64,000 nt of DNA from UBA3910 sp002391465 (GTDB taxonomy: Bacteria; Bacillota; Limnochordia; Darwinibacteriales; Darwinibacteriaceae). The notes under the pieces are model-generated. The model was not told the origin of the DNA and searched no databases. It worked only from the letters and a program-made list of their open reading frames with translations. This document shows positions 42,049-50,843 of the stretch, piece after piece. Where the stretch lies: contig JASGVS010000010.1 of the NCBI GenBank assembly GCA_030054835.1, positions 62,001 to 126,000 of the forward strand, written 5' to 3'. The position numbers were made by a program, and so were the translations under genes. Within the stretch, counting starts at the first letter, position 1, and each line of letters starts with the position of its first letter.

Positions 42049-42513
42049 ATGGATATCCGCCAATTTCAAGATTTGATGTGGGAACTCTTTCGTTCCATTT
42101 CCCACGGTATTAACGGAACGGTGCGTCTCATCGCCGATTCCAAAGGAATCACCATGACCCAGATGCGTATCTTAGTGGAACTGAAACACCGTGGCGAAAG
42201 CCCCGTAGGGGACCTGGCCCTGGCCGTTGACTCGGCACCGGGCAACACTTCTGCCATGTGCAAGACCCTGGAAAAGAAGGGCCTGGTGAGCAGAACCCGC
42301 AATCCGGAAGATGAACGCATCGTCTTGATCAACCTAACCGCATCGGGCAAGAGCCTGCTGGGGGAAATTGATCAAGCACTGACGGAGACATTCGATCCAG
42401 TCTTAGCCCAGTATTCCCCACTAGACTACGAGCAGATTATTACTGGGATAAGAAAACTCGATGACATTATGAACGACCTGCGCCACGCTTTTGATCCCAA
42501 CCAAAGGAGGTAA
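42049..42513 (+). CDS. MarR-family transcriptional regulator
   Basis: A 154-residue winged-helix protein: TMTQMRILVELKHRGESPVGDLALAVDSAPGNTSAMCKTLEKKGLVSRTRNPEDERIVLINLT covers the HTH and the wing with the DERxVLINLT motif; flanking helices form the dimer domain. AAGGAGG precedes ATG 42049. It is followed after three bases by ftsH, so the two share one transcript and the regulator probably controls this FtsH copy as well as itself. The inducing ligand is unknown. Confidence 0.9.
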   Translation: MDIRQFQDLMWELFRSISHGINGTVRLIADSKGITMTQMRILVELKHRGESPVGDLALAVDSAPGNTSAMCKTLEKKGLVSRTRNPEDERIVLINLTASGKSLLGEIDQALTETFDPVLAQYSPLDYEQIITGIRKLDDIMNDLRHAFDPNQRR

Positions 42514-42516
42514 GAT

Positions 42517-44343
42517 ATGCCAAAACACAGAAAACCGCCGAAAAGACCCCTACTGATCTATTACATCGGCTCACTCCTCGTCATTCTCCTCTTCAACATG
42601 CTGATTATGCCCTTGATCATGAACGGCCGCTTCGCAGAGGTTGATTACAGCACTTTCCTGCGGGCCATTGAAGAGAACAGAGTTCAGCAAGTGGAAATGA
42701 GCGCTGATACACAGGAGATTAGATATGTAGCTGTCGACAACAACGGCAGACTCCAATCTTATGTAACGGTAGCCATGCCTGACCCCAACTTATTGGAAAG
42801 GCTTAGCTCCAGTGAAAACGAGATCCGTTTTTCTCGGATCAAACCAACCCAGCCCTCACCCATCATGACGTTCTTATTCAGTTTTATCCTTCCCCTATTC
42901 ATCATCTTCGGTTTAGGCAGATTGTTCTCCAAGCGATTCCAAGCCCGTTGGGAAGGGGCCATGAGTTTTGGTAAGAGCAACGCTCGGATTTATGTGGAAG
43001 CGCAAACGGGTAAGACCTTTGCCGATGTTGCCGGTCAAGACGAAGCCAAGGAAGCACTGCAGGAAATAGTGGATTTCCTCCACGATCCGGAGAAGTACAC
43101 GCGTATCGGTGCTACCCTGCCCAAAGGAGCGCTCTTGGTCGGCCCACCGGGTACAGGTAAGACACTCCTGGCCCAAGCGGTAGCGGGCGAAGCCCAAGTT
43201 CCTTTCTTCTCCATTTCCGGTTCGGAGTTTGTGGAGATGTTTGTGGGTGTTGGTGCAGCTAAAGTGAGGGATCTCTTTAAACAGGCAACCGAAAAGGCAC
43301 CTTGTATAGTGTTCATCGACGAAATTGATACCATTGGTAAGCGCCGCGGTGAAGGGGGTTTTTCCGGCAACGATGAGCGGGAACAGACCCTGAACCAACT
43401 CCTCACCGAGATGGACGGTTTTGATGGACGCAAGGGTGTAGTGCTCTTAGCCGCTACCAATAGGCCCGAATCTTTGGATCCCGCCCTGCTCCGTCCGGGA
43501 CGCTTTGACAGGCGCATTCCAGTCGAGCTTCCCGATCTGGCCGGTAGGATCGCCATCCTAAAGGTTCATGCCGCTAAGGTAAATATGTCTGAGCATGTGG
43601 ACTTTGAGGTTATCGCCCGTTCCACCGCCGGCGCGTCCGGTGCAGACCTGGCCAATATTATCAACGAAGCTGCCCTGCGGGCAGTGCGCATGGGCCGGGA
43701 TGCTGTGGAGCAGGAAGACTTGGAGGAGAGCGTTGAGGTTGTTATCGCCGGTTACCAGAGAAAAAATGCTGCAATCTCACCAAAGGAAAAGGAGCTCATT
43801 GCCTACCACGAAATTGGCCATGCCCTGGTGGCAGCCAAACAGACCAACTCCGCTCCGGTGCACAAGATTACCATCATCCCCCGCACCTCTGGTGCCCTAG
43901 GCTACACGATGCAGGTAGAAGAAGACGAACGCTATCTGCTCACTAAAGAAGAAGCCATGGCTCGCATTGCTACCCTCACAGGCGGCCGGGCCGCAGAAGA
44001 GCTGATCTTTAACTCCAGCACCACCGGTGCAGCCAATGACATTGAAAAGGCGACGAAACTGGCCCGGGCCATGGTAACTCGCTACGGGATGAGTGAGGAG
44101 TTCGGTATGGTCGCCCTGGAAACGGTAACCAATCCCTATCTTGGCGGTGACACAACCCTTACCTGCTCCAGTGAAACTGCAGCAGCAGTTGATAAAGCGG
44201 TGATCGAGATCATCAGAAAAGCTCATGCAACAGCAGTTAACATCCTCAAGGACAATATGGATAAACTGCACGAACTGGCCAGACACCTGTTACAAAAGGA
44301 AACGCTCACCGGTGAAGAATTCATGGAGATTCTAAACGGCTAG
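42517..44343 (+). CDS. ftsH: ATP-dependent zinc metalloprotease FtsH
   Basis: A 608-residue membrane AAA+ protease. Two membrane helices (about residues 12-32 and 110-130) flank a small extracytoplasmic domain; then GQDEAKEAL, Walker A GPPGTGKT near 208, Walker B VFIDEID near 267, the second region of homology (ATNRPESLDPALLRPGRFDR) and the zinc site HEIGH near 432 with the third ligand in the DIEKATKLAR region. It degrades membrane and regulatory proteins. It ends soon after the protease domain with no long acidic tail. The MarR pairing suggests a stress-induced, possibly second, FtsH. Confidence 0.95.
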   Translation: MPKHRKPPKRPLLIYYIGSLLVILLFNMLIMPLIMNGRFAEVDYSTFLRAIEENRVQQVEMSADTQEIRYVAVDNNGRLQSYVTVAMPDPNLLERLSSSENEIRFSRIKPTQPSPIMTFLFSFILPLFIIFGLGRLFSKRFQARWEGAMSFGKSNARIYVEAQTGKTFADVAGQDEAKEALQEIVDFLHDPEKYTRIGATLPKGALLVGPPGTGKTLLAQAVAGEAQVPFFSISGSEFVEMFVGVGAAKVRDLFKQATEKAPCIVFIDEIDTIGKRRGEGGFSGNDEREQTLNQLLTEMDGFDGRKGVVLLAATNRPESLDPALLRPGRFDRRIPVELPDLAGRIAILKVHAAKVNMSEHVDFEVIARSTAGASGADLANIINEAALRAVRMGRDAVEQEDLEESVEVVIAGYQRKNAAISPKEKELIAYHEIGHALVAAKQTNSAPVHKITIIPRTSGALGYTMQVEEDERYLLTKEEAMARIATLTGGRAAEELIFNSSTTGAANDIEKATKLARAMVTRYGMSEEFGMVALETVTNPYLGGDTTLTCSSETAAAVDKAVIEIIRKAHATAVNILKDNMDKLHELARHLLQKETLTGEEFMEILNG

Positions 44344-44352
44344 ACAAAAACT

Positions 44353-44376
44353 AAAGCCGCCCTTTCGGGCGGCTTT
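44353..44376. terminator. Terminator between ftsH and the GltD-like gene
   Basis: Perfect 10-bp stem (AAAGCCGCCC / GGGCGGCTTT) with a 4-base loop, between convergent genes. T-runs are short on the plus side; on the minus strand it is followed by TTTAGTTTTTG. It may serve both directions. Confidence 0.82.
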
Positions 44377-44387
44377 GCCTATCACTG

Positions 44388-45626
44388 TTAGTTTAGTCCG
44401 TCGATGTATTCTTCTATGGCAGCTGCAACCTTTTTGGAGAAACTGACTGCCTCTACCACCGTCTTCGCCCCCGTGACCACATCACCTGAAGCGAAGATTC
44501 CATTTCGGCTCGTGCGGCCGAACTCATCCACCGCAACAAGGCCCCTATCGGTAACGTCAATACCCTTGGTGGACGAGACAATTACATCCCTAGGTCCCTG
44601 ACCGATGGCGATTATGGCGGAATCAACTTCCAACAGGCTTTCGGTACCGGGAATGGGTACTACCCGCTGTTTCCCTTCGCCGTCATCCTCCAGTCTCGTG
44701 TCTACCAGGATCACGCCTTCATCTACAAACTCCACCGGATCCTTGTAAAAGAGGAAGTTTGCTCCATCGATCTTGGCAAATTCCAGTTCAATGTCCCTGG
44801 CCGCAACATGCTCTTCGCCCCTGCGGGCTACAACATACACTTCCTCGGCGCCGTGGCGGAAGGCGGTTCGCGCCACATCCATGGCCACATTACCTGCTCC
44901 GATCACCGCCACTGTCTTACCCAGCCTGTATACACTGGGATTCCGCAAATATTCTATGGCGTAGTGGACATGGCCCAGGCTTTCGCCCTTCTTATTCATC
45001 CGATGGGGTCTCCAAACACCCGTCCCCAAAAAGATGGCCTGATAGCCATCGCGGAACAGATCGTCAACCGTCAAGGTAGTCCCTATATTGGTGTTGGGCC
45101 TGATTTTCACGCCGCTCATAAGCAGCTGATCCATGAGCCGATCCAAAACCCGTTTCGGCAGCCTAAACTCGGGGATACCGTAGCGCAGGATCCCGCCGAT
45201 CTGCTCGTTTGCTTCAAAGATTGTCACATCAAAATCCCGCTGGGAAAGTTGAAAGGCGATGGTGATTCCGGCCGGGCCTGAACCCACCACTGCCACTCTC
45301 CCCCGCTCCCCGGTGGAAACATGCGGTTTATGGATGTTGAGGTAATAATCGGAGATGTATTCTTCAATGGCGCTAATCTGAACCGGCGAACCTTTCCGGC
45401 CCAAAACGCAGTGCCCCTCACATTGATTCTCTTGGGGGCAGACGTGGCAGCACACTAACGACAAGGGATTATTCTCAAAAAGAAGCTGGCCTGCCTCTGC
45501 GATCCGGCTCTCCAGCAGTAGATGGATGGCCTCGCGGATCGGTGTTGCCACCGGGCACCCCTTGGTACACATGGGTGTCCGGCACTGAAGGCAGCGCCTA
45601 GCATCTTCAATAACGTGTTTGCTCAC
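44388..45626 (-). CDS. GltD-like NAD(P)H-dependent flavoprotein oxidoreductase
   Basis: About 412 residues, the architecture of the glutamate synthase small subunit: N-terminal Fe-S cysteines (RRCLQCRTPMCTKGCPV and CCHVCPQENQCEGHC), FAD site VAVVGSGPAGITIAF, NADP site VAVIGAGNVAMDVART and a C-terminal FAD motif GIFASGDVVTGAKTVVEA. It passes electrons from NAD(P)H through FAD and Fe-S centres. No large GltB subunit is nearby, so the acceptor is unknown. GTG 45626 follows GGAGGAG; a GTG at 45659 lengthens the frame but lacks a site. Confidence 0.83.
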   Translation of the reverse strand: MSKHVIEDARRCLQCRTPMCTKGCPVATPIREAIHLLLESRIAEAGQLLFENNPLSLVCCHVCPQENQCEGHCVLGRKGSPVQISAIEEYISDYYLNIHKPHVSTGERGRVAVVGSGPAGITIAFQLSQRDFDVTIFEANEQIGGILRYGIPEFRLPKRVLDRLMDQLLMSGVKIRPNTNIGTTLTVDDLFRDGYQAIFLGTGVWRPHRMNKKGESLGHVHYAIEYLRNPSVYRLGKTVAVIGAGNVAMDVARTAFRHGAEEVYVVARRGEEHVAARDIELEFAKIDGANFLFYKDPVEFVDEGVILVDTRLEDDGEGKQRVVPIPGTESLLEVDSAIIAIGQGPRDVIVSSTKGIDVTDRGLVAVDEFGRTSRNGIFASGDVVTGAKTVVEAVSFSKKVAAAIEEYIDGLN

Positions 45627-45685
45627 TGCTTCATTCTCCTCCCTGCTCAGAGAACTCACCGCTGAGCTTGCTGAGCTCCCAGATA

Positions 45686-45714
45686 ATTATAGGGGAGCGA
45701 GCCTGGGAAGACAA
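45686..45714 (-). promoter_or_regulatory. Promoter of the GltD-like gene
   Basis: TTGTCT (45709-45714) and TATAAT (45686-45691) on the minus strand are 17 bases apart. The -10 lies in the loop of an inverted repeat GCTCCC...GGGAGC (about 45675-45698). The divergent DUF554 gene has an extended -10 (TGTTACAAT, to 45744) on the other strand. Confidence 0.65.
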
Positions 45715-45815
45715 CGGAGTACAAGCAAACTCTTTGTTACAATTTCCTCCAAGCAGGGATGAAACAAAAGATCCGGAATACTAGAAGGAAAATTTTGGGC
45801 TGGGAGGTTGAGATC

Positions 45816-46505
45816 GTGGTCTTAATGGGTTCCTTTGTCAATGCAGCAGCAATTATCTTGGGCACGATACTGGGGGTGCTGGTACCCGTCCCAGTCCGGA
45901 TTAGGGAGACAATTGTGCATGCTCTGAGTCTGGCCCTGATCGTGATCGGTGTTTCCATGGGGTTGAAAACCGAAAACATCCTGATCCCCGTCATCGCCCT
46001 GGCCCTAGGCAGTGCTGCGGGAGAACTCCTCAACATAGAAGGGGGCATCGCCAGGCTTGGCGCAGTGCTCGAACAGCACTTTGGGCAGAAGGCAGCGAGG
46101 GGCAATTCCCCCAACTTCGTCCAGGGTTTTCTCACCGCCACCCTAATCTACTGTGTGGGCGCCATGGCGGTAGTTGGGGGGCTAAACAGCGGGCTGCAGC
46201 TGAATCACCAGGTGCTCTACGCCAAGTCCCTTATTGACGGAATCACGGCCATCTTCTTCACAGCATCCCTGGGCATTGGGGTGGGATTTTCCGCCCTGCC
46301 CGTTTTTCTCTACCAGGGAGGTATCGCCCTTTTGGCAGCGTTTGTGGCTCCCATCCTGAGTGGGCCTGTCCTATCGGAACTCACCGCAGTGGGCGGCATG
46401 TTGATTATTGGTATAAGCATTAACGTGATGGGACTGGCGAAATTAGCGGTGGGTAACATGCTGCCCGCCATTTTGTTCGCAATCCTCCTCAGCCTAATAT
46501 TCTAA
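45816..46505 (+). CDS. DUF554 family membrane protein
   Basis: A 229-residue protein with six or seven hydrophobic segments, starting VVLMGSFVNAAAIILGTILGVLV, and with GMKTENILIPVIALALGSAAGELLNIE-like residues (GLKTENILIP), matching the DUF554 family of Bacillota (YdfK/YqgA type). Function is unknown; a small-molecule transporter or stress protein has been guessed. GTG 45816 is eight bases after GGGAGG. It is convergent with the ABC exporter operon with only six bases between stops. Confidence 0.83.
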   Translation: MVLMGSFVNAAAIILGTILGVLVPVPVRIRETIVHALSLALIVIGVSMGLKTENILIPVIALALGSAAGELLNIEGGIARLGAVLEQHFGQKAARGNSPNFVQGFLTATLIYCVGAMAVVGGLNSGLQLNHQVLYAKSLIDGITAIFFTASLGIGVGFSALPVFLYQGGIALLAAFVAPILSGPVLSELTAVGGMLIIGISINVMGLAKLAVGNMLPAILFAILLSLIF

Positions 46506-46511
46506 AGCGAA

Positions 46512-47156
46512 TCACAGATTGACCGCGGTAAATCTCCGGGCCGAGATGCGGTAGGCCGCCAGCATAGCCAAGGGATAGACCCCCAATCCCAACAGGAGAA
46601 TGGGCAGTTGTTTTACAAGCATGGCCGGTTCAACACTATCAAGCCAGGCAAGACTGGGCAGATGGGCCGCCACCTCCATTAGAGTGATGACAATCGTAGT
46701 GGGTACCACAGCCAAAAGGAACGCCCTCCCTGCTTTATACCCGGTTTTGAAAAACTCGGTCAGAAAGACCAGGTTGAAGATGGCGTAAGCCATGAGGCCG
46801 AAGCCGTAATAGGCCACGTTTGCCTCAATACCTGCCGGGTTGCCGCCGGGGATCAGCCCAACACGTAAAAAGGCGAAGGGCAGCGAAAGCAGAACCTGGG
46901 CTATTTGAGCAACTGCAAAGAGTAGGCATTTGGCCTTAACAATATCCGCCTTTTTTACAGGCAGCAGCGATGTGTAATACAGGTCATTGGTCTCCCGACC
47001 ATAGGTCATGGTAATGAATGGGCCGAGGCAGCCGAACATGAAGACCATACCATAGGGATAGGACGGGACAATAACCAGGATGCCCATTAGGGTAAACACA
47101 TACAGATTGGGATGGGCCGCCAAACGCAGTTCTTTGTGTAATAGATTAAACATCAT
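46512..47156 (-). CDS. ABC-2 type exporter permease
   Basis: A 214-residue membrane protein with six hydrophobic segments. Features are the N-terminal LLHKELRLAAHP and GRETNDLYYTSLLPVKKADIVKAK, typical of the small ABC-2 permeases (ABC2_membrane_5-like) that follow YtrB-like ATPases. ATG 47156 or 47153 overlaps the ATPase stop. Works with the ATPase encoded upstream; the substrate is unknown. Confidence 0.83.
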   Translation of the reverse strand: MMFNLLHKELRLAAHPNLYVFTLMGILVIVPSYPYGMVFMFGCLGPFITMTYGRETNDLYYTSLLPVKKADIVKAKCLLFAVAQIAQVLLSLPFAFLRVGLIPGGNPAGIEANVAYYGFGLMAYAIFNLVFLTEFFKTGYKAGRAFLLAVVPTTIVITLMEVAAHLPSLAWLDSVEPAMLVKQLPILLLGLGVYPLAMLAAYRISARRFTAVNL

Positions 47157-47886
47157 AAACCTTCCTTTCGGTGCGGATCATGATCTCCTCCAGCGTCAGC
47201 TCACCTTCATCGTCTGGCCTTTTTAGATGCTCAAAGGCCCGGATGAATTCCGATTTCTCCGCGCTGCAGAGAAGCTTGCCAGCTTGGATGTAGGTTATGT
47301 CATCGGCACACTTCTCCAAATCGGAAGTGATATGGGTGGAATAGAGAATGCTCCTTTCCCCACTCTGGACCAACTGCCGGAATAAGCCTAAGAGATCGTC
47401 TCTTGCTACGGGATCGAGCCCACTTGTGGGTTCGTCGAAGATCAACAGCTGGGCATTGTGGGATAGAGCCAACGCCACCATATACTTCACCTTCATTCCC
47501 TCCGAGAGTTCATTAACCCGCTTTTCCGGGTTAAGGGAGAACATATCTAAATATCTGGCATAGGCCCCATCATCCCAACTAGGGTAAAAACGTTTGGTTA
47601 CGTCTGTGATTTGGTAGAGTCTTTTGTGTTTGTAAAAATCGATACCCCCGAACACAACACCAATATCTTGCTTGCAGCGCTGTTCATGCCGGAAAAAGTC
47701 AACTCCAAACATCTGAACGGAGCCATCGTCGGGTGTGACCAAATTAAGAATGCCTTTAAGGGTAGTGGTCTTACCTGCTCCGTTCTGGCCGATCAAGCCC
47801 ATAATTCTTCCCTTACCCAGCCTAAAGTTGATCTTATCCAAGGTGAAGCCAGGATAGTGTTTCGTCAGGTTCTGTACAATCAGCAT
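47146..47886 (-). CDS. ABC exporter ATP-binding protein
   Basis: A 246-residue ATPase: Walker A GQNGAGKTT, Q-loop VFGGIDFYK, signature LSEGMKVKYMVALALS, Walker B LLIFDEPTSGLDP and H-loop STHITSD. The LSEGM signature is common in YtrB/bacitracin-type exporter ATPases. It lies three bases after the XRE-AbrB regulator gene and is co-transcribed with the permease. Confidence 0.9.
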   Translation of the reverse strand: MLIVQNLTKHYPGFTLDKINFRLGKGRIMGLIGQNGAGKTTTLKGILNLVTPDDGSVQMFGVDFFRHEQRCKQDIGVVFGGIDFYKHKRLYQITDVTKRFYPSWDDGAYARYLDMFSLNPEKRVNELSEGMKVKYMVALALSHNAQLLIFDEPTSGLDPVARDDLLGLFRQLVQSGERSILYSTHITSDLEKCADDITYIQAGKLLCSAEKSEFIRAFEHLKRPDDEGELTLEEIMIRTERKVYDV

Positions 47887-47889
47887 GTT

Positions 47890-48351
47890 CTACTCTCCCT
47901 TCTGCTGGAAAACCTGTTCCACCGCCGCGCCAGTCATCTGCATAAAGGTGGCGCTCTCAATTAGGGCTAGACCACGAGTAGCAGGAGTTGTATCTCCTAA
48001 TACAACTAAGCTGTCGCCTGGCTGAAGGTTGAACGTTTCCCGCGCCTTTTTCGGCAGTACCACTTGGCCCCGCTCCCCTAATGTGACCACTCCAAAGATG
48101 TGTTTATTGCGGGGTGGGATGGGCAGTCCTTCCACTTCAGGATCGTGGCGCACCAAGTCGTTCAGGGACACATCAAAAAGCTCTGCTAGTGCATCGCAGT
48201 TTAAAATGTCTGGGAGTGAATCTCCCCTTTCCCATTTGGCCACCGCCTGCCTGCTTACGCCAATCCGTTCTGCCACCTCTTCCTGGGTCATGCCGCTTCG
48301 CTGCCGTAGGAAGCGGAGGTTCGCAGCGATGTTACTTCTCGAACTATTCAT
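47890..48351 (-). CDS. XRE-type HTH regulator fused to an AbrB-like domain
   Basis: About 153 residues: an XRE HTH at residues 6-65 (NLRFLRQRSGMTQEEVAERIGVSRQAVAKWERGDSLPD), a linker, and a SpoVT/AbrB swapped-hairpin domain near residues 85-125 (VTLGERGQVVLPKKARETFNLQPGDSLVVLGD). Both halves can bind DNA or dimerise. It leads the ABC exporter operon and is its probable regulator. ATG 48351 is 10 bases after AGGAGG; an ATG at 48360 is too close to that site. Confidence 0.85.
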   Translation of the reverse strand: MNSSRSNIAANLRFLRQRSGMTQEEVAERIGVSRQAVAKWERGDSLPDILNCDALAELFDVSLNDLVRHDPEVEGLPIPPRNKHIFGVVTLGERGQVVLPKKARETFNLQPGDSLVVLGDTTPATRGLALIESATFMQMTGAAVEQVFQQKGE

Positions 48352-48366
48352 CTTTTTCATACCTCC

Positions 48367-48383
48367 TACACCTATATTACACC
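48367..48383 (-). promoter_or_regulatory. Direct repeats upstream of the XRE-AbrB gene
   Basis: TACACC occurs at 48367-48372 and 48378-48383, an 11-bp period that puts both on the same DNA face, right at the ribosome site and upstream of the regulator gene. Possible operator of the XRE-AbrB protein. Confidence 0.4.
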
Positions 48384-48545
48384 CATATCAACCCCGTTGG
48401 AAACAACCGAAGCATACTAATTTTGTTAACGTTGGTTGCGTACAAACAAAAACAGAGGACAGCCTGCCCTCTTTGCAAAACGATTAAAGGAAAAAAGGAT
48501 GCTCCGGTGAAGTTAGAGTGATGTTTACAGAAAGGGTGGTCTCCC

Positions 48546-49451
48546 GTGCAGCAAATCCCAGGCTATGAGTCATTTAGTACAATCGAGCCCGTTACCTATG
48601 GCTGGTCCCAAGACAGGAAATACTTCATTGAAACCAAAAAAGGCGAAAAGCTGTTTCTACGCCTGGCTGACGTGGACCACCTTGACCGGAAGCAGTTTGA
48701 GTTCAGTATGTTGGAAAAGGTTGCAGCCTTAGATCTGCCCACTCCCAAACCCGTTGCCTTTGGGCTCAGTGAAGGGGGCAAAAGCGTCTATTCCCTCTTC
48801 ACCTGGTGCGAAGGGAAAGACGCGGAGGTTGTCCTATCCACTTTGAACGAGGCCGAGCAGTATGCCCTGGGTGTGAAAACGGGCCAATACATTAGGAAGA
48901 TCCATGCCATCCCCGCCCCGATTGGGCAAGAAGCTTGGGAAGTTCGCTTCGGCCGAAAGACACGGGCCAAGTTGGAGGGCTACTCCAACTGCCCCCTCAA
49001 ATTTCCCGGTGACAAGCACATAATCGACTACTTAGAAGCAAACTGCGCCCTGTTAGTGGGCCGCCCCCAGTCCTTTCAACATGGCGATTTCCATGTGGGA
49101 AATATGGTGATAGCAGCGGACAAAACCATTTCCATCATCGATTTTAACCGCTGCGATTTCGGCGATCCCTGGGAGGAATTTAACCGCATTGTGTTCAGTG
49201 CCAAGGTCAGCCCCCATTTCGCCAGCGGCCAGCTAAATGGATATTTCGACGGAACTCCTCCGCTCCAGTTTTTCCGTCTGCTTGCCTTTTACATCGCCAG
49301 CAACACGCTCTCAGCCCTACCCTGGGCCATGGCCTTTGGCGATGAAGAAATCAATTCCATGCTTGATCAGGCCGCAGACGTACTCATCTGGTTTGAGAAC
49401 ATGAGAAACCCCATTCCAAGCTGGTACATTAAACCCTCCCTAATAGAGTAG
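48546..49451 (+). CDS. Aminoglycoside phosphotransferase-like kinase
   Basis: A 301-residue APH-fold kinase: IETKKGEKLFLRLAD (ATP-binding Lys region), HGDFHVGNMVI (catalytic Brenner motif) near residue 179 and IIDFNRCDFGDPWEEF (metal-binding DFG-like) near 197. It phosphorylates a small hydroxyl-bearing molecule; resistance to an aminoglycoside or macrolide is possible but housekeeping roles are common. GTG 48546 follows AAGGGTGG. It overlaps the convergent YqfO-like gene by 12 bases. Confidence 0.83.
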   Translation: MQQIPGYESFSTIEPVTYGWSQDRKYFIETKKGEKLFLRLADVDHLDRKQFEFSMLEKVAALDLPTPKPVAFGLSEGGKSVYSLFTWCEGKDAEVVLSTLNEAEQYALGVKTGQYIRKIHAIPAPIGQEAWEVRFGRKTRAKLEGYSNCPLKFPGDKHIIDYLEANCALLVGRPQSFQHGDFHVGNMVIAADKTISIIDFNRCDFGDPWEEFNRIVFSAKVSPHFASGQLNGYFDGTPPLQFFRLLAFYIASNTLSALPWAMAFGDEEINSMLDQAADVLIWFENMRNPIPSWYIKPSLIE

Positions 49452-49760
49452 GGGGAAAACGTTGATCACAGGTTCTTCATAGGGATGAACCCGTTCAATT
49501 GTCTCAACTGCCAGATCAACAAGTGTGGCTTCCAGACGTGTTTCCAACTTCACTTCCGGAGCTGAGCTCAGTGTACCCAGCTCACCCAAAAATGGTTCTG
49601 CCCCGGCTAAAGGCCGCCAGTAACCGGTCACTTCCGAAGTGGAAAAACAGTGGACGTAGTTCCCGATTTTCCCCACCCCGATTTCTCCCAGGGCTGCCAC
49701 GATCTTGCCCACATACTCCTTGGGCACGAACACTTCCAACTTACAATGGATGTAATCCAT
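49440..49760 (-). CDS. YqfO/NIF3 C-terminal-domain-like (CutA-fold) protein
   Basis: A 106-residue alpha/beta protein like the inserted domain of NIF3-family proteins: YIHCKLEVFVPKEYVGKIVAALGEIGVGKIGNYVHCFSTSEVTGYWRPL, then ETRLEATLVDLAVETIERVHPYEEPVINVFPL. The fold resembles CutA/PII; the biochemical role is unknown, ligand or metal binding is likely. ATG 49760 follows GGGAGG by seven bases; a longer frame upstream overlaps the hydrolase gene and has poor composition. Confidence 0.8.
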   Translation of the reverse strand: MDYIHCKLEVFVPKEYVGKIVAALGEIGVGKIGNYVHCFSTSEVTGYWRPLAGAEPFLGELGTLSSAPEVKLETRLEATLVDLAVETIERVHPYEEPVINVFPLLY

Positions 49761-49773
49761 AGCCGCCCCTCCC

Positions 49774-50289
49774 CTAGGCGATGGTGCAGCCCAACGTGTT
49801 TTTCGCTTCTTTGAGGGCGAATTTGTGTGCCTCTGGATCGAAGGAGGCAACACCATCCCCATAGATCGTTACCGCATAGTTCAAGTTGCGGGCATCGGCA
49901 GCGCTGTACAGCACGCAGATGTTGGTGTTCACCCCAACTAAGTGAATCTCGCTAATTCCCCTCTCCCGCAGGTACAGATCGAGATCGGTTCCGAAAAAGG
50001 CGCTGTAACGGCGCTTTTTGATAATCTTATCCTCCGGTGCCACCTGCAGTTCGTCAATGATCTCACTGCCTTCACTGCCTGCCAAACAGTGGGGGGTGAA
50101 CATATCGAATTCCTTATCATCCCGTTCGTGGCTGTCGCAGATGTAAATGATGGGATAACCTTGCTGGCGAAATTCCTCTATTTTCCCCTGAATAAAGGGG
50201 ATAATCTCCCTGCCTGCCTCACCTGTTGTGAGCACCCCATCCAGTTCGATGAAATCCTTCAGCATATCAATAATCAACAACGCTTTCAC
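49774..50289 (-). CDS. Isochorismatase-family cysteine hydrolase
   Basis: A 171-residue nicotinamidase/isochorismatase-type hydrolase. Catalytic residues seen are D8 (LLIIDMLKDF), K in KIIKKRRYSAF near residue 91, and the nucleophile C in GVNTNICVLYSAADARNL near 129; the cis-peptide precedes it. Members hydrolyse nicotinamide, ureidoacrylate or isochorismate; nicotinamidase is a fair guess. GTG 50289 follows GGGGG. It is 20 bases after the nitroreductase gene. Confidence 0.87.
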   Translation of the reverse strand: MKALLIIDMLKDFIELDGVLTTGEAGREIIPFIQGKIEEFRQQGYPIIYICDSHERDDKEFDMFTPHCLAGSEGSEIIDELQVAPEDKIIKKRRYSAFFGTDLDLYLRERGISEIHLVGVNTNICVLYSAADARNLNYAVTIYGDGVASFDPEAHKFALKEAKNTLGCTIA

Positions 50290-50309
50290 TGCGTTTCCCC
50301 CTTTAACAT

Positions 50310-50843
50310 CTAGGCTCTAGTGTATTTCTCCCTATGAACCTTGTGGAAGTCAAGTTCTTCATCCCTGTAAGGCTGTTTTTCCTCTGCGGGATAACCCACT
50401 GCAATTATCGCCTGCACCCGCAAGTGTTCGGGCAGGCCCAGAATCTCCTGCACGTATGCTTCCGAACTTCTACCGCTGGGCTGCTTCCTTTCCCGCATCT
50501 GAATCCAGCAGGCTCCCAAGCCCAAGGCCTGGGCTGCCAACAAAACGTATGTGCTGGCGATGGAGGTGTTTTCCATCCAAATATCGCTTGCCCGCTCGTC
50601 CCCGCAGACAACAACGGCCAGGGCCGCATCCTTGAGAAAGGAAGGCTGATCGCTTCTGGCATAAGCGAGTTTATGGATCGTATCGCTGTCCGTCACCAGT
50701 ACAAACTCCCAAGGACGACTGCCACGGGACGAAGGTGCCCGCAGGATAGCATCTACCAGCTTTTCGACCTTTTCTTCTTCAATGGGCCGTCCCTCGTACT
50801 TCCGAATACTTCTTCTCTGTTCAACCACCTCAAAAAAATCCAT
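50310..50843 (-). CDS. Nitroreductase-family flavoprotein
   Basis: A 177-residue FMN-dependent oxidoreductase: VVEQRRSIRKYEGRPI at the N-terminus (phosphate of FMN), APSSRGSRPWEFVLVTD, ALGLGACWIQMR and LRVQAIIAVGYPAEEKQP near the C-terminus. It reduces quinones, nitro compounds or flavins with NAD(P)H. AAAGGA precedes the ATG. It probably shares a transcript with the cysteine hydrolase and YqfO-like genes. Confidence 0.9.
   Translation of the reverse strand: MDFFEVVEQRRSIRKYEGRPIEEEKVEKLVDAILRAPSSRGSRPWEFVLVTDSDTIHKLAYARSDQPSFLKDAALAVVVCGDERASDIWMENTSIASTYVLLAAQALGLGACWIQMRERKQPSGRSSEAYVQEILGLPEHLRVQAIIAVGYPAEEKQPYRDEELDFHKVHREKYTRA

Noticed and set aside
48546..49451. Aminoglycoside resistance gene
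   Set aside because: The APH fold is clear, but no feature shows aminoglycoside specificity or mobile context, so only the kinase family is called.
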